Assembly (NCBI GenBank): GCA_040386335.1
Contig: JAZKFT010000023.1
Location: 154,785-218,784 of the forward strand
DNA from: JAZKFT01 sp040386335
GTDB lineage: Bacteria > Bacteroidota > Bacteroidia > Chitinophagales > Chitinophagaceae
Length of the DNA: 64,000 nt
Direction of reading: 5' to 3'
Part shown: positions 36,944 to 46,900 of the stretch, piece after piece
Position numbering within the stretch: the first letter of the stretch is position 1
How the letters are laid out: each line of letters begins with the position of its first letter
Translations under genes and position numbers: made by a program
Notes under the pieces: model-generated
Databases searched by the model: none
Seen by the model: the letters and a program-made list of their open reading frames with translations, nothing else
What the model was told of the DNA's origin: nothing

Positions 36944-36957
36944 CTACAACGTTGTAG
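36944..36957. promoter_or_regulatory. LacI-type operator palindrome CTACAACGTTGTAG (ECF sigma copy)
   Basis: This perfect 14-bp palindrome is identical to the core of the site at 20464-20479. It lies 96 nt upstream of the sigma gene start, almost the same distance as the first copy from susC (93 nt), and directly abuts the -7 box. No gene lies close on the plus-strand side, so it serves the sigma gene. Confidence 0.7.
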
Positions 36958-38780
36958 CTGCATCTCAAATAAAGCTGTGAAGTACATGAACCCCCAGAGA
37001 AAGGCTGAGAATTGACTAATTGGAGCTGTTTTTACAAAGGTCCGGCTGCGTTAACTATCTCTACCCTTCCTGCCATGTATTCATTTCCATAATTAATAGT
37101 CGTTTGGCTGAAGGCTGGATTTGGAAAAATGCTAACTATGTCTTTACAACATAGTCAAAATGCAATAGCCGAATATTTATACTGCCCATCTTATCGACTG
37201 TATTATGACGATAAAATTATTTCAACTGTAGGGTTTTTATCTGAAACTATAGTCAGCGTATCCCTTAGCAGCCGTATAATTCATCGTTTCAAAGTAGAAT
37301 ACAATCTCTGGATCGTTCGGGCTCATTGGCTTTTAATTCATTTTCAACATGTACCTGCCGCTCTCAATTGCACGCATTCTCCGGTGTCACCGAACAGCTG
37401 TGCACCACAAGCCAACAGCGGAATGCATCTTGCGGGTTGTAATGGGCTTAGATCTTTTTGTTGGCTAAATAATTTTATATGTCACCATCTACAGAAGTTC
37501 GGGATGTCATGTTTTCCTTAGATATTGGCCTGAGCCAAAAAGATTTTTTAAACTACATAGTATTGCCTGTGTTCAGGGATCAAGTAGATTTATAGAGGTT
37601 AGCCCGGCTGAAATAGTGAGTACCATAGCCCTTGAATTATTTTTATCCGGCGACCATCGGAGCGTAAATCACCACCCAGTATCGGTATCGTTTATTAAGG
37701 CGCTCATTATTTAAAGCCATTGTGTTATGCTTCATTTCGCGCCAGCGGGTAAATATTACGTATATACCGGGAATACGGATATGAGAAAGGGCTTCGACAG
37801 CCTCTGTGGCATCTTTTCATTGCAAATGGAACTGAATGCGATACAATAAAATCAGCTGGCTTTTAAAATAGCAATTAATGATTTTTTGCCCCCCTGAAGT
37901 AAAGAGCCTTAAGTATATCGTCATTTTACCTCAGCATTCTGAAACATTTGTTGGTACTCATCAATCGGGACCTATTCGGGATCTCCCGATATTCTAGCAA
38001 AATAAAAAGTTGAAAATCAATCTGTTGCAACAGAGGTTCGTCGCCTTGCAGCTCCACAAAAAAAGGGTTGGAAACGAATGGTTTGTGACGCTTTTTAATA
38101 TAAGGGTTGCCAGGTCTTCAGGCTGAGAATTATATTTACTATTTATCATACTCTGCATTCCTTCTACATTATTAGAGGCCGTGGTCGGTGTCTCACCGAC
38201 CACTTAATGTAGGACACACTGTAACTTATATGCAGAATCAGCCACATGCATTGACTGCCGGCTTAGAAAAAACGGATATCATTTCCAAATTCATCATCGT
38301 CAGGTGGCTCCGGCCTGCTTTTTTAGGAAGGCAAGCGCGGTGTGGGCGGATTTAATTAAACCAAACCGCATATCGCTTCGTCCTTAAAGCCAAAGCCAGT
38401 TTTTCTTCCCTGATCAAAAGCCTTTTGCCGGATCATTGCCTTATTTTACCCTTGTTCCGGTGATTGCGGGGATACCTGTGTGGATAATTTTGGTTTTCTA
38501 ACACATTGGCAAGCATAATTTAGTTCAGGTTTTGTTTGGGTGTGGAAAGCCGCTGGTGATAACACCGAACGGCGGCGTGGGTGATGCTAATTCGAACACC
38601 AAACACTGATAGGAAACACCACCATGGGCAAAGGATCCCGCCCTCCGGCCGGATTTTTTGCAATACACTAAGGCAATACATAGGCTCACGCCTGATCCTA
38701 ATGCGTTTCACGTCTATCGTTCCAACTCAGCCGGTTGTTTACAAGGTTATTTGATATATTTAAAATTTTAAACAGCTGGT
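36958..38780. other. 1.8-kb region without recognisable genes; short hairpins
   Basis: No reading frame here has a recognisable domain, and those longer than 60 codons look like chance frames. Visible structures are a perfect 10-bp stem with a 3-nt loop at 38181-38203 (GTGGTCGGTG/CACCGACCAC), a smaller ACTATGT/ACATAGT stem near 37134-37153, and an imperfect inverted repeat with nested stems around 38533-38606. The region may be decayed DNA. I see no tRNA or CRISPR. Confidence 0.5.
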
Positions 38781-41120
38781 GTGAAAAAGATATCCCTATT
38801 GTTTCCCGGTGTATTGTTAGCCTTTGCGTGCCAGGCGCAATCAATTGTTTGGTCAAAAAACTTTGGAGGTTCCGGTTCAGAAGGTACTACGACCAGCCGC
38901 CTTACGATTGATGGAGGAAGTATATCGGTGGGATCTACCCTTTCAACAGATGGCAACGTGTCTGGCAGCCATGGTGGCCAGGATGCATGGGTAGTAAAGC
39001 TAAATAGTGTGGGTACGCTTCTATGGCAAAAATGCCTCGGAGGCACCAATTCAGACTATGCTACCGGTGTTTTGCAAACCAGCGATGGCGGCTTTATGAT
39101 AACTGGCTACACCAATTCCTGGAATGGCGACTTTGCAGACAATCACGGCAGCTACGATGCTTTTGCCGTTAAGTTAGATGCAACAGGTAATATAACCTGG
39201 AAAAAATGTTATGGCGATAGTTACAATCAGTTGAGTTTTGATATTGCTCCTGCTCATGACGGTGGTTTCGTACTTGCGGGCCATTGTACTTTTTCCACTT
39301 CAGGCTACGACCGGGATTGGATCACCAAAATCAGCGCAGCCGGCATCCAGGACTGGACCTTTGCACAGTTGGCTGTAAATAATGCGCAGTCCTCGGGTAT
39401 ACAAAATATAGAACCTACTGCGGACAGTGGTTTTATTTGTGCCGGCGATGCTGGCGTTTTCTTCGCAGGGGGCGAGGGGCAACTGTTGAAATTACGCGCT
39501 AATGGTACCATGCAATGGGTAAAGAATTACGGTAGCAGCTATAACGAGTATTTTTCCAGGGTCAATATAACGCCAGACGGAAATTATTTGATTACCGGCG
39601 CCGCCTTTAATCCCACCAATTCGCCACTACAGGTAGGTCATAATGGCCGCTACGATTATTGGGTACTAAAAACAGATACAGCAGGTACCGTTATATGGAA
39701 AAAATTTTTTGGAGGTAGCTTAAATGAGTACGGTACGGATGCTGTGCCCACTGCCGACGGAGGCTATATCGTGCTGGGCTATGCGGAATCCAATGACAGC
39801 CTTGTATCGGGCATGCGGACACCAAGAGATGCATGGATGCTAAAACTTTCAGCTACCGGCAACCTGGAATGGCAACGAACCTATGGCGGGCCGGGTTATG
39901 ATGCCGGGGCCGGCATCACTGCAATTTCAGCGGACGAATTGTTGCTTTCGGGTACAGGGGGGGCCGTTGGTGACCATATCACGTCAAACAATGGTTCCAG
40001 TGATTTTTGGATCTGGAAAGTAAAACTCCATCCTTTGCCCGACCTGGTGATGAATAGCTATTCCATACCAGGCAGTATTGCTACTGGCAGCAATTTTACC
40101 GCACAATTCTCCGCGTCCAACCTTGGCCCCGGGCCGGCCGATCCAACTAAAGTCAGCTTTTATTTTTCCGCCGATAGTGTGTTTACGCCTGGCAAAAACG
40201 GAGATAGCCTGATCGGAGTGTCCCCGCTGACAACCGTGGTAACTGGAGGTGCATCATCAGTAGTCGCATCGCACACTATGTTTATGCCTTGCATGTCCGG
40301 CCCGGGCAATTATTACCTGGCCATAGTGGCAGATGGTCTGCGGGAACTTCCGGAAACAAATGACACAAATAACGCTGTACTGGTACCTTTTACGCTCACT
40401 ACCGGATTGACCAACCCGGTTCCTATTATAGCATCTAACCAACCCTCTGATTCACTGTGTATATCTACTGTGGTACAATTGTCTGTTGCCAACAGTAGTG
40501 CCTGCAGTACTTGCAGCTACCAATGGAATACCGCCTCTACTGGTACGGCGATCAGTGTTAGCTCTTCCAGTAGCGGCACGTACAATTATATGGTGTATGC
40601 TACTAATGCCTGCGGCACCAGGACAGCCACTAAAACGATTTACTATGCCTCCATACCAACTGTAACCGCCACAGCTAACCCAACCGCAGTATGTGCAGGA
40701 GATTCTGTCACCCTTTCCGCTTCAGGAGCCACAACCTATAAATGGACAGGCAGGGGGCTGGCCGTCAGCATGGGAAGTATTGTAAGAGCCGGCACTATGT
40801 CTGCGGGCAATACTGTATTTACTGTATCCGGCGGTAGACAGGGTTGTATCCGTAGCAATACCGTCACCGTTCAGGTGAATACATGTACTGCTAACATGGT
40901 ATATACTTTCACAGGAAATGGAAACTGGAACCAGCCTTCTAACTGGGAAAATAACCTTGTGCCGCCAAATATTATTCCTAATGGTTCTGAAGTAATTATT
41001 GATCCTGCCGGACAGGGTGAGTGCCTGGTTACCGGTAATATAACTTTTGCGCCAGGTGCTAAGTTTACGATCCGGCCGGGCAATACAATCAGGGTGGCCG
41101 CTAATATCGCTGTCCTGTAG
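38781..41120 (+). CDS. Large secreted propeller / CARDB / Ig-like repeat protein
   Basis: The 779-residue protein starts at a GTG codon (MKKISLLFPGVLLAFACQAQ) with a signal peptide. Residues about 20-415 contain seven or so repeats of the type GGFMITGYTNSWNGD followed by AVKLDATGNITWKKCYGD, a delta-60-like propeller. Residues about 425-530 resemble a CARDB adhesion module (LVMNSYSIPGSIATGSNFTA, LPETNDTNNAVLVPF). Two Ig/PKD-like domains follow to about residue 705 and a C-terminal domain with NWNQPSNWENNLVPP ends the protein. No T9SS sorting domain is seen, although such proteins often have one. It is probably an extracellular adhesin or carbohydrate-binding surface protein. It stands alone with no operon partner. 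Confidence 0.8.
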   Translation: MKKISLLFPGVLLAFACQAQSIVWSKNFGGSGSEGTTTSRLTIDGGSISVGSTLSTDGNVSGSHGGQDAWVVKLNSVGTLLWQKCLGGTNSDYATGVLQTSDGGFMITGYTNSWNGDFADNHGSYDAFAVKLDATGNITWKKCYGDSYNQLSFDIAPAHDGGFVLAGHCTFSTSGYDRDWITKISAAGIQDWTFAQLAVNNAQSSGIQNIEPTADSGFICAGDAGVFFAGGEGQLLKLRANGTMQWVKNYGSSYNEYFSRVNITPDGNYLITGAAFNPTNSPLQVGHNGRYDYWVLKTDTAGTVIWKKFFGGSLNEYGTDAVPTADGGYIVLGYAESNDSLVSGMRTPRDAWMLKLSATGNLEWQRTYGGPGYDAGAGITAISADELLLSGTGGAVGDHITSNNGSSDFWIWKVKLHPLPDLVMNSYSIPGSIATGSNFTAQFSASNLGPGPADPTKVSFYFSADSVFTPGKNGDSLIGVSPLTTVVTGGASSVVASHTMFMPCMSGPGNYYLAIVADGLRELPETNDTNNAVLVPFTLTTGLTNPVPIIASNQPSDSLCISTVVQLSVANSSACSTCSYQWNTASTGTAISVSSSSSGTYNYMVYATNACGTRTATKTIYYASIPTVTATANPTAVCAGDSVTLSASGATTYKWTGRGLAVSMGSIVRAGTMSAGNTVFTVSGGRQGCIRSNTVTVQVNTCTANMVYTFTGNGNWNQPSNWENNLVPPNIIPNGSEVIIDPAGQGECLVTGNITFAPGAKFTIRPGNTIRVAANIAVL

Positions 41121-41499
41121 CAACAATATGTAGTGATCCCACTCATTACTTTGGAAGGCGGTGATACCTCTAAAGGCAGGAATCAGGCGGTGGCCATTGC
41201 GGGTGGCCTTTCTGTGCCGCCGCATTACTTATCTATGCCTTATTTGCATAGCGATATTAAGGCAGCATCAGTTCTTCGCATTCAAACTTGCAATAATCAC
41301 CCTGAAACTCTCCAACCCGCTTCCAGGTTCTCCAAAATCTCCGGCGCCAGCACATCCATTTTCCTGGCGCCGGACTTTTGTCTGATGCCGTTTCGCTAGT
41401 TTCAGAAAAGGCATTAATGGTTCAAACGGACGTGGCAGTTGCACAACCCTTATTTCGGAAAACAAACTTTTTTGCCTCCCATATTGGTAAGAAAGTTGA

Positions 41500-41725
41500 C
41501 TATTAAGTCAGGTCGGTTGCGTAAGTAATGAACCGGTCGCGGCGAGGTTCTGCAGCCCAAACACGAGGCCAGGGTAGAGACCTTGTGTATTAAACCAAAG
41601 AAGAGGGCGACGGACCGATGGCTGCGAGTCCTCCGGCTCACAAGTAAAGGCACGGCACGGGAAGGCCACGCGCAAGCGCTAACGCCTCATTCCTGCAAGG
41701 GACGAGCCCTCCATCCCGGAAACCG
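41500..41725 (+). other. GC-rich structured segment, possibly a fragment of group II intron RNA
   Basis: Base composition is clearly richer in G and C than the flanks. Segments such as CCGATGGCTGCGAGTCCTCC, CTCACAAGTAAAGGCACG and GCGCAAGCGC followed by CCTCATTCCTGCAAGGG resemble the domain I-type RNA of non-class-C bacterial group II introns as I remember them. There is no reverse transcriptase next to it, and I cannot identify intron ends. This call is tentative. Confidence 0.25.
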
Positions 41726-42105
41726 GTGTTAATGTTCAGTAAAATCGCAGGGCATCCAATCAGGTTGTCGAAAGTAATTGGCTTCCCCAGCAATATAAGC
41801 CATCTCACCCCACCCTCATTTCCCCCTTTCCCTCCATTTATCCGAAAACCCCCAAAAAACCACTACCGCCTGCCCGCAAAACCCCATCTTTCATCCAAAC
41901 ATTGGTGGATGTACCTCTTAAACCCCGTTATCAAGCCGTTAAACCCACTCGGCCAGCCAACCAGCGATCCCAGCCAAATTGCCAATTCGTCCGATTTCCA
42001 TTACAATCGTTCCAAAAACCCGTGAAATAGCCACAAAATCCAATGTAATGGCATCGGAGATCCGTGTATTCGGGCTTTTCATCTCAACAATCCACTTTTT
42101 CATAG

Positions 42106-42260
42106 GCAACAATGCATCAGTACAACGCAACATTGGCCCGGGCGAACGCAACAATGCACCGGTCAGCCGCAACAATCCTGTTTTTCATACGCAACAAAGC
42201 GTCGGTCACCCGAAGCAACGCATCAGTCAGGCACAACAATCGACCCGTCAACCCCTGCAA
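42106..42260. repeat. Degenerate tandem repeat, about 21 nt period (core GCAACAATGC)
   Basis: The core GCAAC recurs at 42106, 42127, 42148 and 42169 (exactly 21 nt apart), then at 42191 and 42215, with weaker copies to about 42260. The units share GCAACAATGCRYCRGTCA-like sequence but drift strongly. A 21-nt period could reflect seven-residue protein repeats, but no frame carries a credible gene. It is not CRISPR-like because there are no unique spacers. Confidence 0.6.
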
Positions 42261-42387
42261 TCGACCGTTCACCTGGCTTAGTTACATGATTCAAAAAACA
42301 TTTTAACAATTCAACGATAACCCCGAAGTCAAAACCTGCATTATTAAGGATGGAGATCATTCCATTAAACAATTAAAAAAAAACATC

Positions 42388-43326
42388 ATGAAAACAATTC
42401 AGGAATCCAGGTTGAATGCCTACCTGGCCATCACGTCATCTTTCTCATTTCTGTTCCCCGGAGAAGAAGGCGCAACAGTAAACCCAAAAGCAAGTTCGGC
42501 GGGCGGCCTAAAGCCGGCATTGGCCCAGGCACTCATCACCTTCAACGGCATGGTTACCTCCATTAAGGCCGATGCCGAAGTGCATTCAGAATCCATTAAA
42601 GGTACCGCCACCGATAAGTCGATGGCCAAAGACGCACTTGCTGTATTGGTAAATGGAACGGCAGCATCGCTCTATGCGTATTTCGCCACCATTAACAACA
42701 ACGCCATGCTGGAGAAAACCAACTTCTACATCTCCAGACTGCGCCGCCTCAAAGACAACGACCTCATCGCCACCGCCGGCTCGCTGGCTGCCATCGCCAC
42801 CACCTACGCCGGTGTAACCAAAGACTATGGCGTCTCTGAAGAATCCATCGCCAGCCTCAGGGCAGCCATCCTGGCCTACGAAACCGCTAAGCCCCAGCCC
42901 CGCAACATGGTGGCCGACAGGGCATCGGTCAATAAAAGACTCACCACAAAATTTAAAGAAGCGGATACCTTCCTTAAAAAAGTGGTTAACAAATTAATGC
43001 TGGCACATGCCACAACCGATCCCGATATGTATAATGTTTTCTTAACGAATCGCAGTATCGTAAGTAACCCCAGCCGCGGCACGCAGCTCAAAGGCAAAGT
43101 CATCAGCAGCAAGGCACCCAAAGGTCTGGCCAACGTACTGGTTACTATTGACGGCGGCGCTGTCACCGTTACCGGCGCTACCGGTCTCTTCGCTTTCAAA
43201 GATGTAAACCCCGGTACCGTCACCCTCACCTTCTCAGCCCCCGGCTACCAGGCCACCACCCTCAGCAACATCTCCGTAAAACAAGGCCAGCTCAACAACC
43301 AGAAACTCGAACTGGTAGCCGCCTGA
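42388..43326 (+). CDS. 312-aa protein with C-terminal carboxypeptidase-regulatory-like domain
   Basis: There is no signal peptide. Residues about 1-220 are mostly helical and not recognised; they contain alanine-rich helices (SLAAIATTYAGVTKDYGVSE, ADRASVNKRLTTKFKEADTF). Residues about 230-310 form a CarboxypepD_reg-like beta-sandwich: QLKGKVISSKAPKGLANVLV, GATGLFAFKDVNPGTVTLTF and SAPGYQATTLSNISVKQG. Such domains occur in surface and transporter proteins, often as binding modules. Codon use is noticeably richer in C than the neighbouring genes (for example ACCGCCGGC-type runs), which could indicate strong expression or different origin. It is followed by a terminator and a group II intron relic. 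The function is unknown. Confidence 0.75.
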   Translation: MKTIQESRLNAYLAITSSFSFLFPGEEGATVNPKASSAGGLKPALAQALITFNGMVTSIKADAEVHSESIKGTATDKSMAKDALAVLVNGTAASLYAYFATINNNAMLEKTNFYISRLRRLKDNDLIATAGSLAAIATTYAGVTKDYGVSEESIASLRAAILAYETAKPQPRNMVADRASVNKRLTTKFKEADTFLKKVVNKLMLAHATTDPDMYNVFLTNRSIVSNPSRGTQLKGKVISSKAPKGLANVLVTIDGGAVTVTGATGLFAFKDVNPGTVTLTFSAPGYQATTLSNISVKQGQLNNQKLELVAA

Positions 43327-43339
43327 ACCTAACAAAAAA

Positions 43340-43360
43340 GCAACCCATACCGGTTGCTTT
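43340..43360 (+). terminator. Short terminator hairpin after the 312-aa gene
   Basis: GCAACC/GGTTGC forms a 6-bp stem (43340-43345 with 43352-43357) preceded by an A-run and followed by TTT. It lies 14 nt after the stop codon. A second, stronger hairpin follows at 43378. Confidence 0.6.
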
Positions 43361-43377
43361 ACACATCGTTCTATTAC

Positions 43378-43411
43378 AACGCCCTCCTTCAAAAAAGGAA
43401 GGGCGTTTTTT
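43378..43411 (+). terminator. Rho-independent terminator used as the insertion point of a group II intron
   Basis: The inverted repeat around CGCCCTCCTT/AAGGAAGGGCG (one bulged base) is followed by six T residues. The GTGCG 5' end of a class C group II intron begins 3 nt after the T-tract. Class C introns insert just downstream of such terminators. Confidence 0.8.
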
Positions 43412-43413
43412 AT

Positions 43414-43660
43414 GTGCGTCAGGCATGTATATCAGCTATAGGGTGCAAGTCCCGAACACAGTTTACAGTAGGGGAGTGTTAGCCAGGAGCAAGCGTGTCG
43501 CGGGTAACTGCGAATCTGAAGGAAGCTGGCGGCAAAGGTCTGCAACTACGAACAGGAACTCCATATAAGGCGTGGACGGATGGGTGATGTTGCATAAGAA
43601 ACAAAAACCCTTTACTGTACGGAATCTATCTGCGTAAATGTAGAGGTGACATGAACCTGA
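43414..43660 (+). mobile_element. Truncated class C group II intron (domain I relic)
   Basis: The segment starts GTGCG, as group II introns do, and matches class IIC domain I of the Oceanobacillus iheyensis type as I know it: CTATAGGGTGCAAGTCCCGA, GTTAGCC, GCGAATCTGAAGGAAGCTGG, CGGCAAAGGTCTGC, GAACTCCATATAAGGC and GATGTTGCATAAGAAACAAA appear in order with the right spacing. Similarity fades near 43660. No domain V and no reverse transcriptase follow, so it is a dead remnant. It sits immediately behind a terminator, the class C target. A relative lies at 63782. Confidence 0.82.
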
Positions 43661-43685
43661 ATTCCTATTAATCATTATTTGACAA

Positions 43686-43763
43686 TTGGTTCGACACCGT
43701 TGAACCAATTGGTCGGAGCAATTTTGGTGGACTTTCTCAATTCGTTAGACGGTGTCGAACCAA
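43686..43763. repeat. 15-bp perfect inverted repeat, 48-nt spacer
   Basis: TTGGTTCGACACCGT at 43686-43700 is exactly reverse-complemented at 43749-43763. The spacer holds a further CCAATTGG palindrome. It begins just where the intron relic ends, so it may be the end of another element or a site used in the deletion. It is about 140 nt upstream of the HTCS gene. Its role is unknown. Confidence 0.65.
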
Positions 43764-43906
43764 ATGGACGGCAACAACCTTTGCAACATTGTCTCCGGGT
43801 TTTAGAACCATTTTACAATCCTGACTAAAATGAAATACCGGGAAGCACGATCAGCATATAAACGCTGTTCCTACAACAACATTTTTTTGTTGAGACTTCA
43901 AGTGCA

Positions 43907-46900
43907 ATGGATTGCATAATTTCACGGCAAATGACTGCGCTAAACTTTTTGTCTGATTTTATTGTCTGCGTTATGGACTGTTTTCGGATCCAGAAAAAAA
44001 GGTTTTGTACTGCTTTAATTCCAATTATTATCCTTGCCTTACTCTTCATCTTTAGCCAGCCATTGCGTGCGCAGGAACAGGAATTGAATTTTATCAATTT
44101 CAGTATCAAAGAAGGCCTTTCTGCCAGCACTGTAAATGCAATGACTAAAGACCGTTATGGCTATATGTGGTTTGGCACTGATGATGGCCTCAACAGGTTC
44201 AATGGAAGCAGTTTTACGGTATACACGCATCAGGCAGGGATTGCCGGAAGTATCGCCGGGAACCAGGTGCTTTCAATTTATGAAGATACTGAAGGCAACC
44301 TTTGGGTGGGTACAAATGTGGGGTTGTCACGCTACGACAGAAAAAAAGACTGCTTTATAAACTATGGCTTTACGGAAAACGGTGCGGCCCGAACCATTTG
44401 TTCCGATCGGAGGAGTAGTTTATGGATTGGCAGCTATGGCGCATTGTATAGGTTTGAACCGACAAGCGGGAAGGTAAAACGTTACGTTGAGAATCGGGGG
44501 AAGCCAGATCAGTTGGCCTCCAATACTATTACCTCGATTTTTTTGGATAGCAAACACCGGTTATGGATTGGCAGCAAAGGGGGGCTGCATCTTTACCAGG
44601 AAGGAACTGACAACTTCCGTCGGTTCAGTAAGTCTTTGACAGACACCAGCTCCATTTCAATTGATAACATAAAGAGTATTGCCGAGGATGTTAACGGCAA
44701 TATCTGGATAGGTACCGATGGTGGTGGATTGAATATGCTTAAGGCTGATGGACAAAGTTTTAAAAACTACTTAAGCAATGAAACAGACCCCCATGCACTC
44801 ACTAGTAACAGGGTCTATTGTATACAACCGGAAAATAATGGTAAACTATGGGTCGGCACCGAAGAGGGCCTCAACATATTCGACCTGAGGACAGAAACCT
44901 TTCAACGTGTAGCAGTTAACCGAAAGGAAGCATATGGTCTTAAGGGCAAATCAGTACGGAGTATTTTTATAGATAATGACAACATTTACTGGATCGGAAC
45001 CTATCATGGTGGTATTAACAAGTACGACAGGAATCTTCCTTTTTTTAATCTTGTAAATAGTAATACTACTGAACCTTATGGTTTCGGTTCGCCATCAGTA
45101 ACTTCTTTTACAGAAGCAGGAGATGGGGATATATATGTTGGCACAGATGGCGGGGGGGTTAACCTTTACCATAGAAAGACTGGTTTGTCTGAACGGATAG
45201 ATATTGCCACGGGATCGGGTCAAAATAAAAGGCTTGCGATACTTGCCCTTGAGCGGGTAGGTCAAGAGCTGTGGATAGGAACTTTTCAGAATGGTGTGTA
45301 TGTCTTTAATACCGTATCTAAGGCAGTGCGACACTATACCGCTGGTACGAAGCAGGGCGAACTCTCAGGTAATGATATTTTTTGTATAAAAAAAGACAGC
45401 AGGGGAAATGTATGGGTAGGTAATAATGGAAATGGAGTTGATATTTATAATCCGGCAACAGGCTTGTTCAACAGATTGAATGAAAAGGTCAGGAGACTTG
45501 ATGAAGGTTCGTTTCCTTTCTCTGGTTTTATACGGGCGATTGAGGAAGACAAGGATGGAAATATCTGGATTGCATCAATAGGCGCAGGTATTGCTATGTA
45601 CAGCCCGGTGACGAAAACGTTCCGGATATTTAATTCAGGAAACACGGGAATTGCTATTGACGGCATACATGCTCTTTTATGCGACCGTGATGGTATCATG
45701 TGGGCAGGCTCTCCGGGTCGCGGCTTTTTTAAAGTTGATTACCGGCGTAATGTATTTGTTGCTTACGCAGAAACCAACGGCCTTGCAAACGGTGTGGTTT
45801 ATAAGATGCTGCAGGCTGCAGATGGTAAAATCTGGGTGAGCACCAACAAGGGGTTGAGCAGCTTTGACCCATTGCAGAAAAGCTTTAGAAACTATACTTA
45901 CCACAACGGACTGCAGCACAACTCTTTTAACGTTGGTGCTGGCATGGTTTTGTCCTCCGGTGAGATGCTGTTTGGAGGGCTCGAGGGGTTTAATTATTTT
46001 CTTCCCCAGGCACTTCACTACAACGATAATGTGCCTGCTATTGTATTTTCTGATCTTAAAATATCCAACAAGAGTGTTATTCCCGGAGAAGCTGCAGCAA
46101 TTAAAGAACATATTTCTATTGCGGGTGAGATAAGGCTGGAATATAAGCAGAATTTTTCTGTAGATTTTGCAGTGCTGGACTATACAGCGCCTGAGCAGGC
46201 AAGGTACATGTACAAACTGGAGGGCTTTGATAAAAACTGGAACCAGACAGGTACTTTCAGGTCAGCGGTTTTTGCCAACCTCGCCCCGGGTTCCTATAAA
46301 TTGCAGGTAAAGGCTACAAACGAAGATGGTTCATGGACCACTGCACCAGCCACAATTGCCATTTACGTCAGTCCCCCCTTCTGGCTTACAACACCAGCGT
46401 TTGTTTTTTATGTTTTCGCTGCAGGCTTGTTATTATTTGGCATCCGTTACAGGGGCGTACAAAAATTAAGAGCAAAATTTGCGCTTGAACAGGAACGCAT
46501 GCAGGTGAAGCAGATGATTGAACAGGAAAGGCGGGAGGCCGAGCACCAGCATGAATTTGACCAGGCACGTATTAAATTTCTCACCAACCTGAGCCACGAA
46601 TTGCGCACACCCATTTCCTTAATTTCAGGGCCTGTGGATCAACTGGCGGTTACAGAATCGAATGCCGATAAGCTACGTCATATTAGCATGATCAAAAGAA
46701 ATGCAAAGCGGTTAATGAACCTGGTTGACCAACTGCTTGATTTCAGAAAAATGGAAGAAAAGGAACTGAAATTAAATCCTGTTAAAGGTGATTTTGTGGC
46801 ATTTGTAAAAGAGGTTGCTGAATCTTTTAAAGACATATCTGAACGTAAACAGATCAGTTTCAATTTTAGCCATCCCTCCGGCAGGTATATGGCTTTCTTC

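Larger units (their letters stand above)
41121..42387. other. 1.27-kb non-coding region with GC-rich segment and 21-nt tandem repeat
   Basis: No convincing gene is seen. Two features stand out and are listed separately: a GC-rich, structure-prone stretch at about 41500-41725, and a degenerate tandem repeat at 42106-42260. Between them is C-rich, A-rich sequence with no clear motif. A possible ribosome-binding region precedes the gene at 42388. Confidence 0.5.

Noticed and set aside
37129..37521. 130-codon plus-strand reading frame
   Set aside because: No signal, domain or ribosome-binding site is seen, the composition is unlike that of neighbours, and it overlaps stop-rich DNA in the other frames.
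38533..38606. Integron attC-like recombination site
   Set aside because: The outer arms pair imperfectly and the core triplets expected of attC are absent; no integrase or cassette is nearby.
42106..42260. CRISPR array
   Set aside because: The units drift and are only 21 nt apart with no unique spacers, and no cas gene is near.
43907..43972. N-terminal 22 residues of the HTCS frame
   Set aside because: The stretch before Met23 does not look like part of a signal peptide; the start at 43973 gives a normal anchor sequence.
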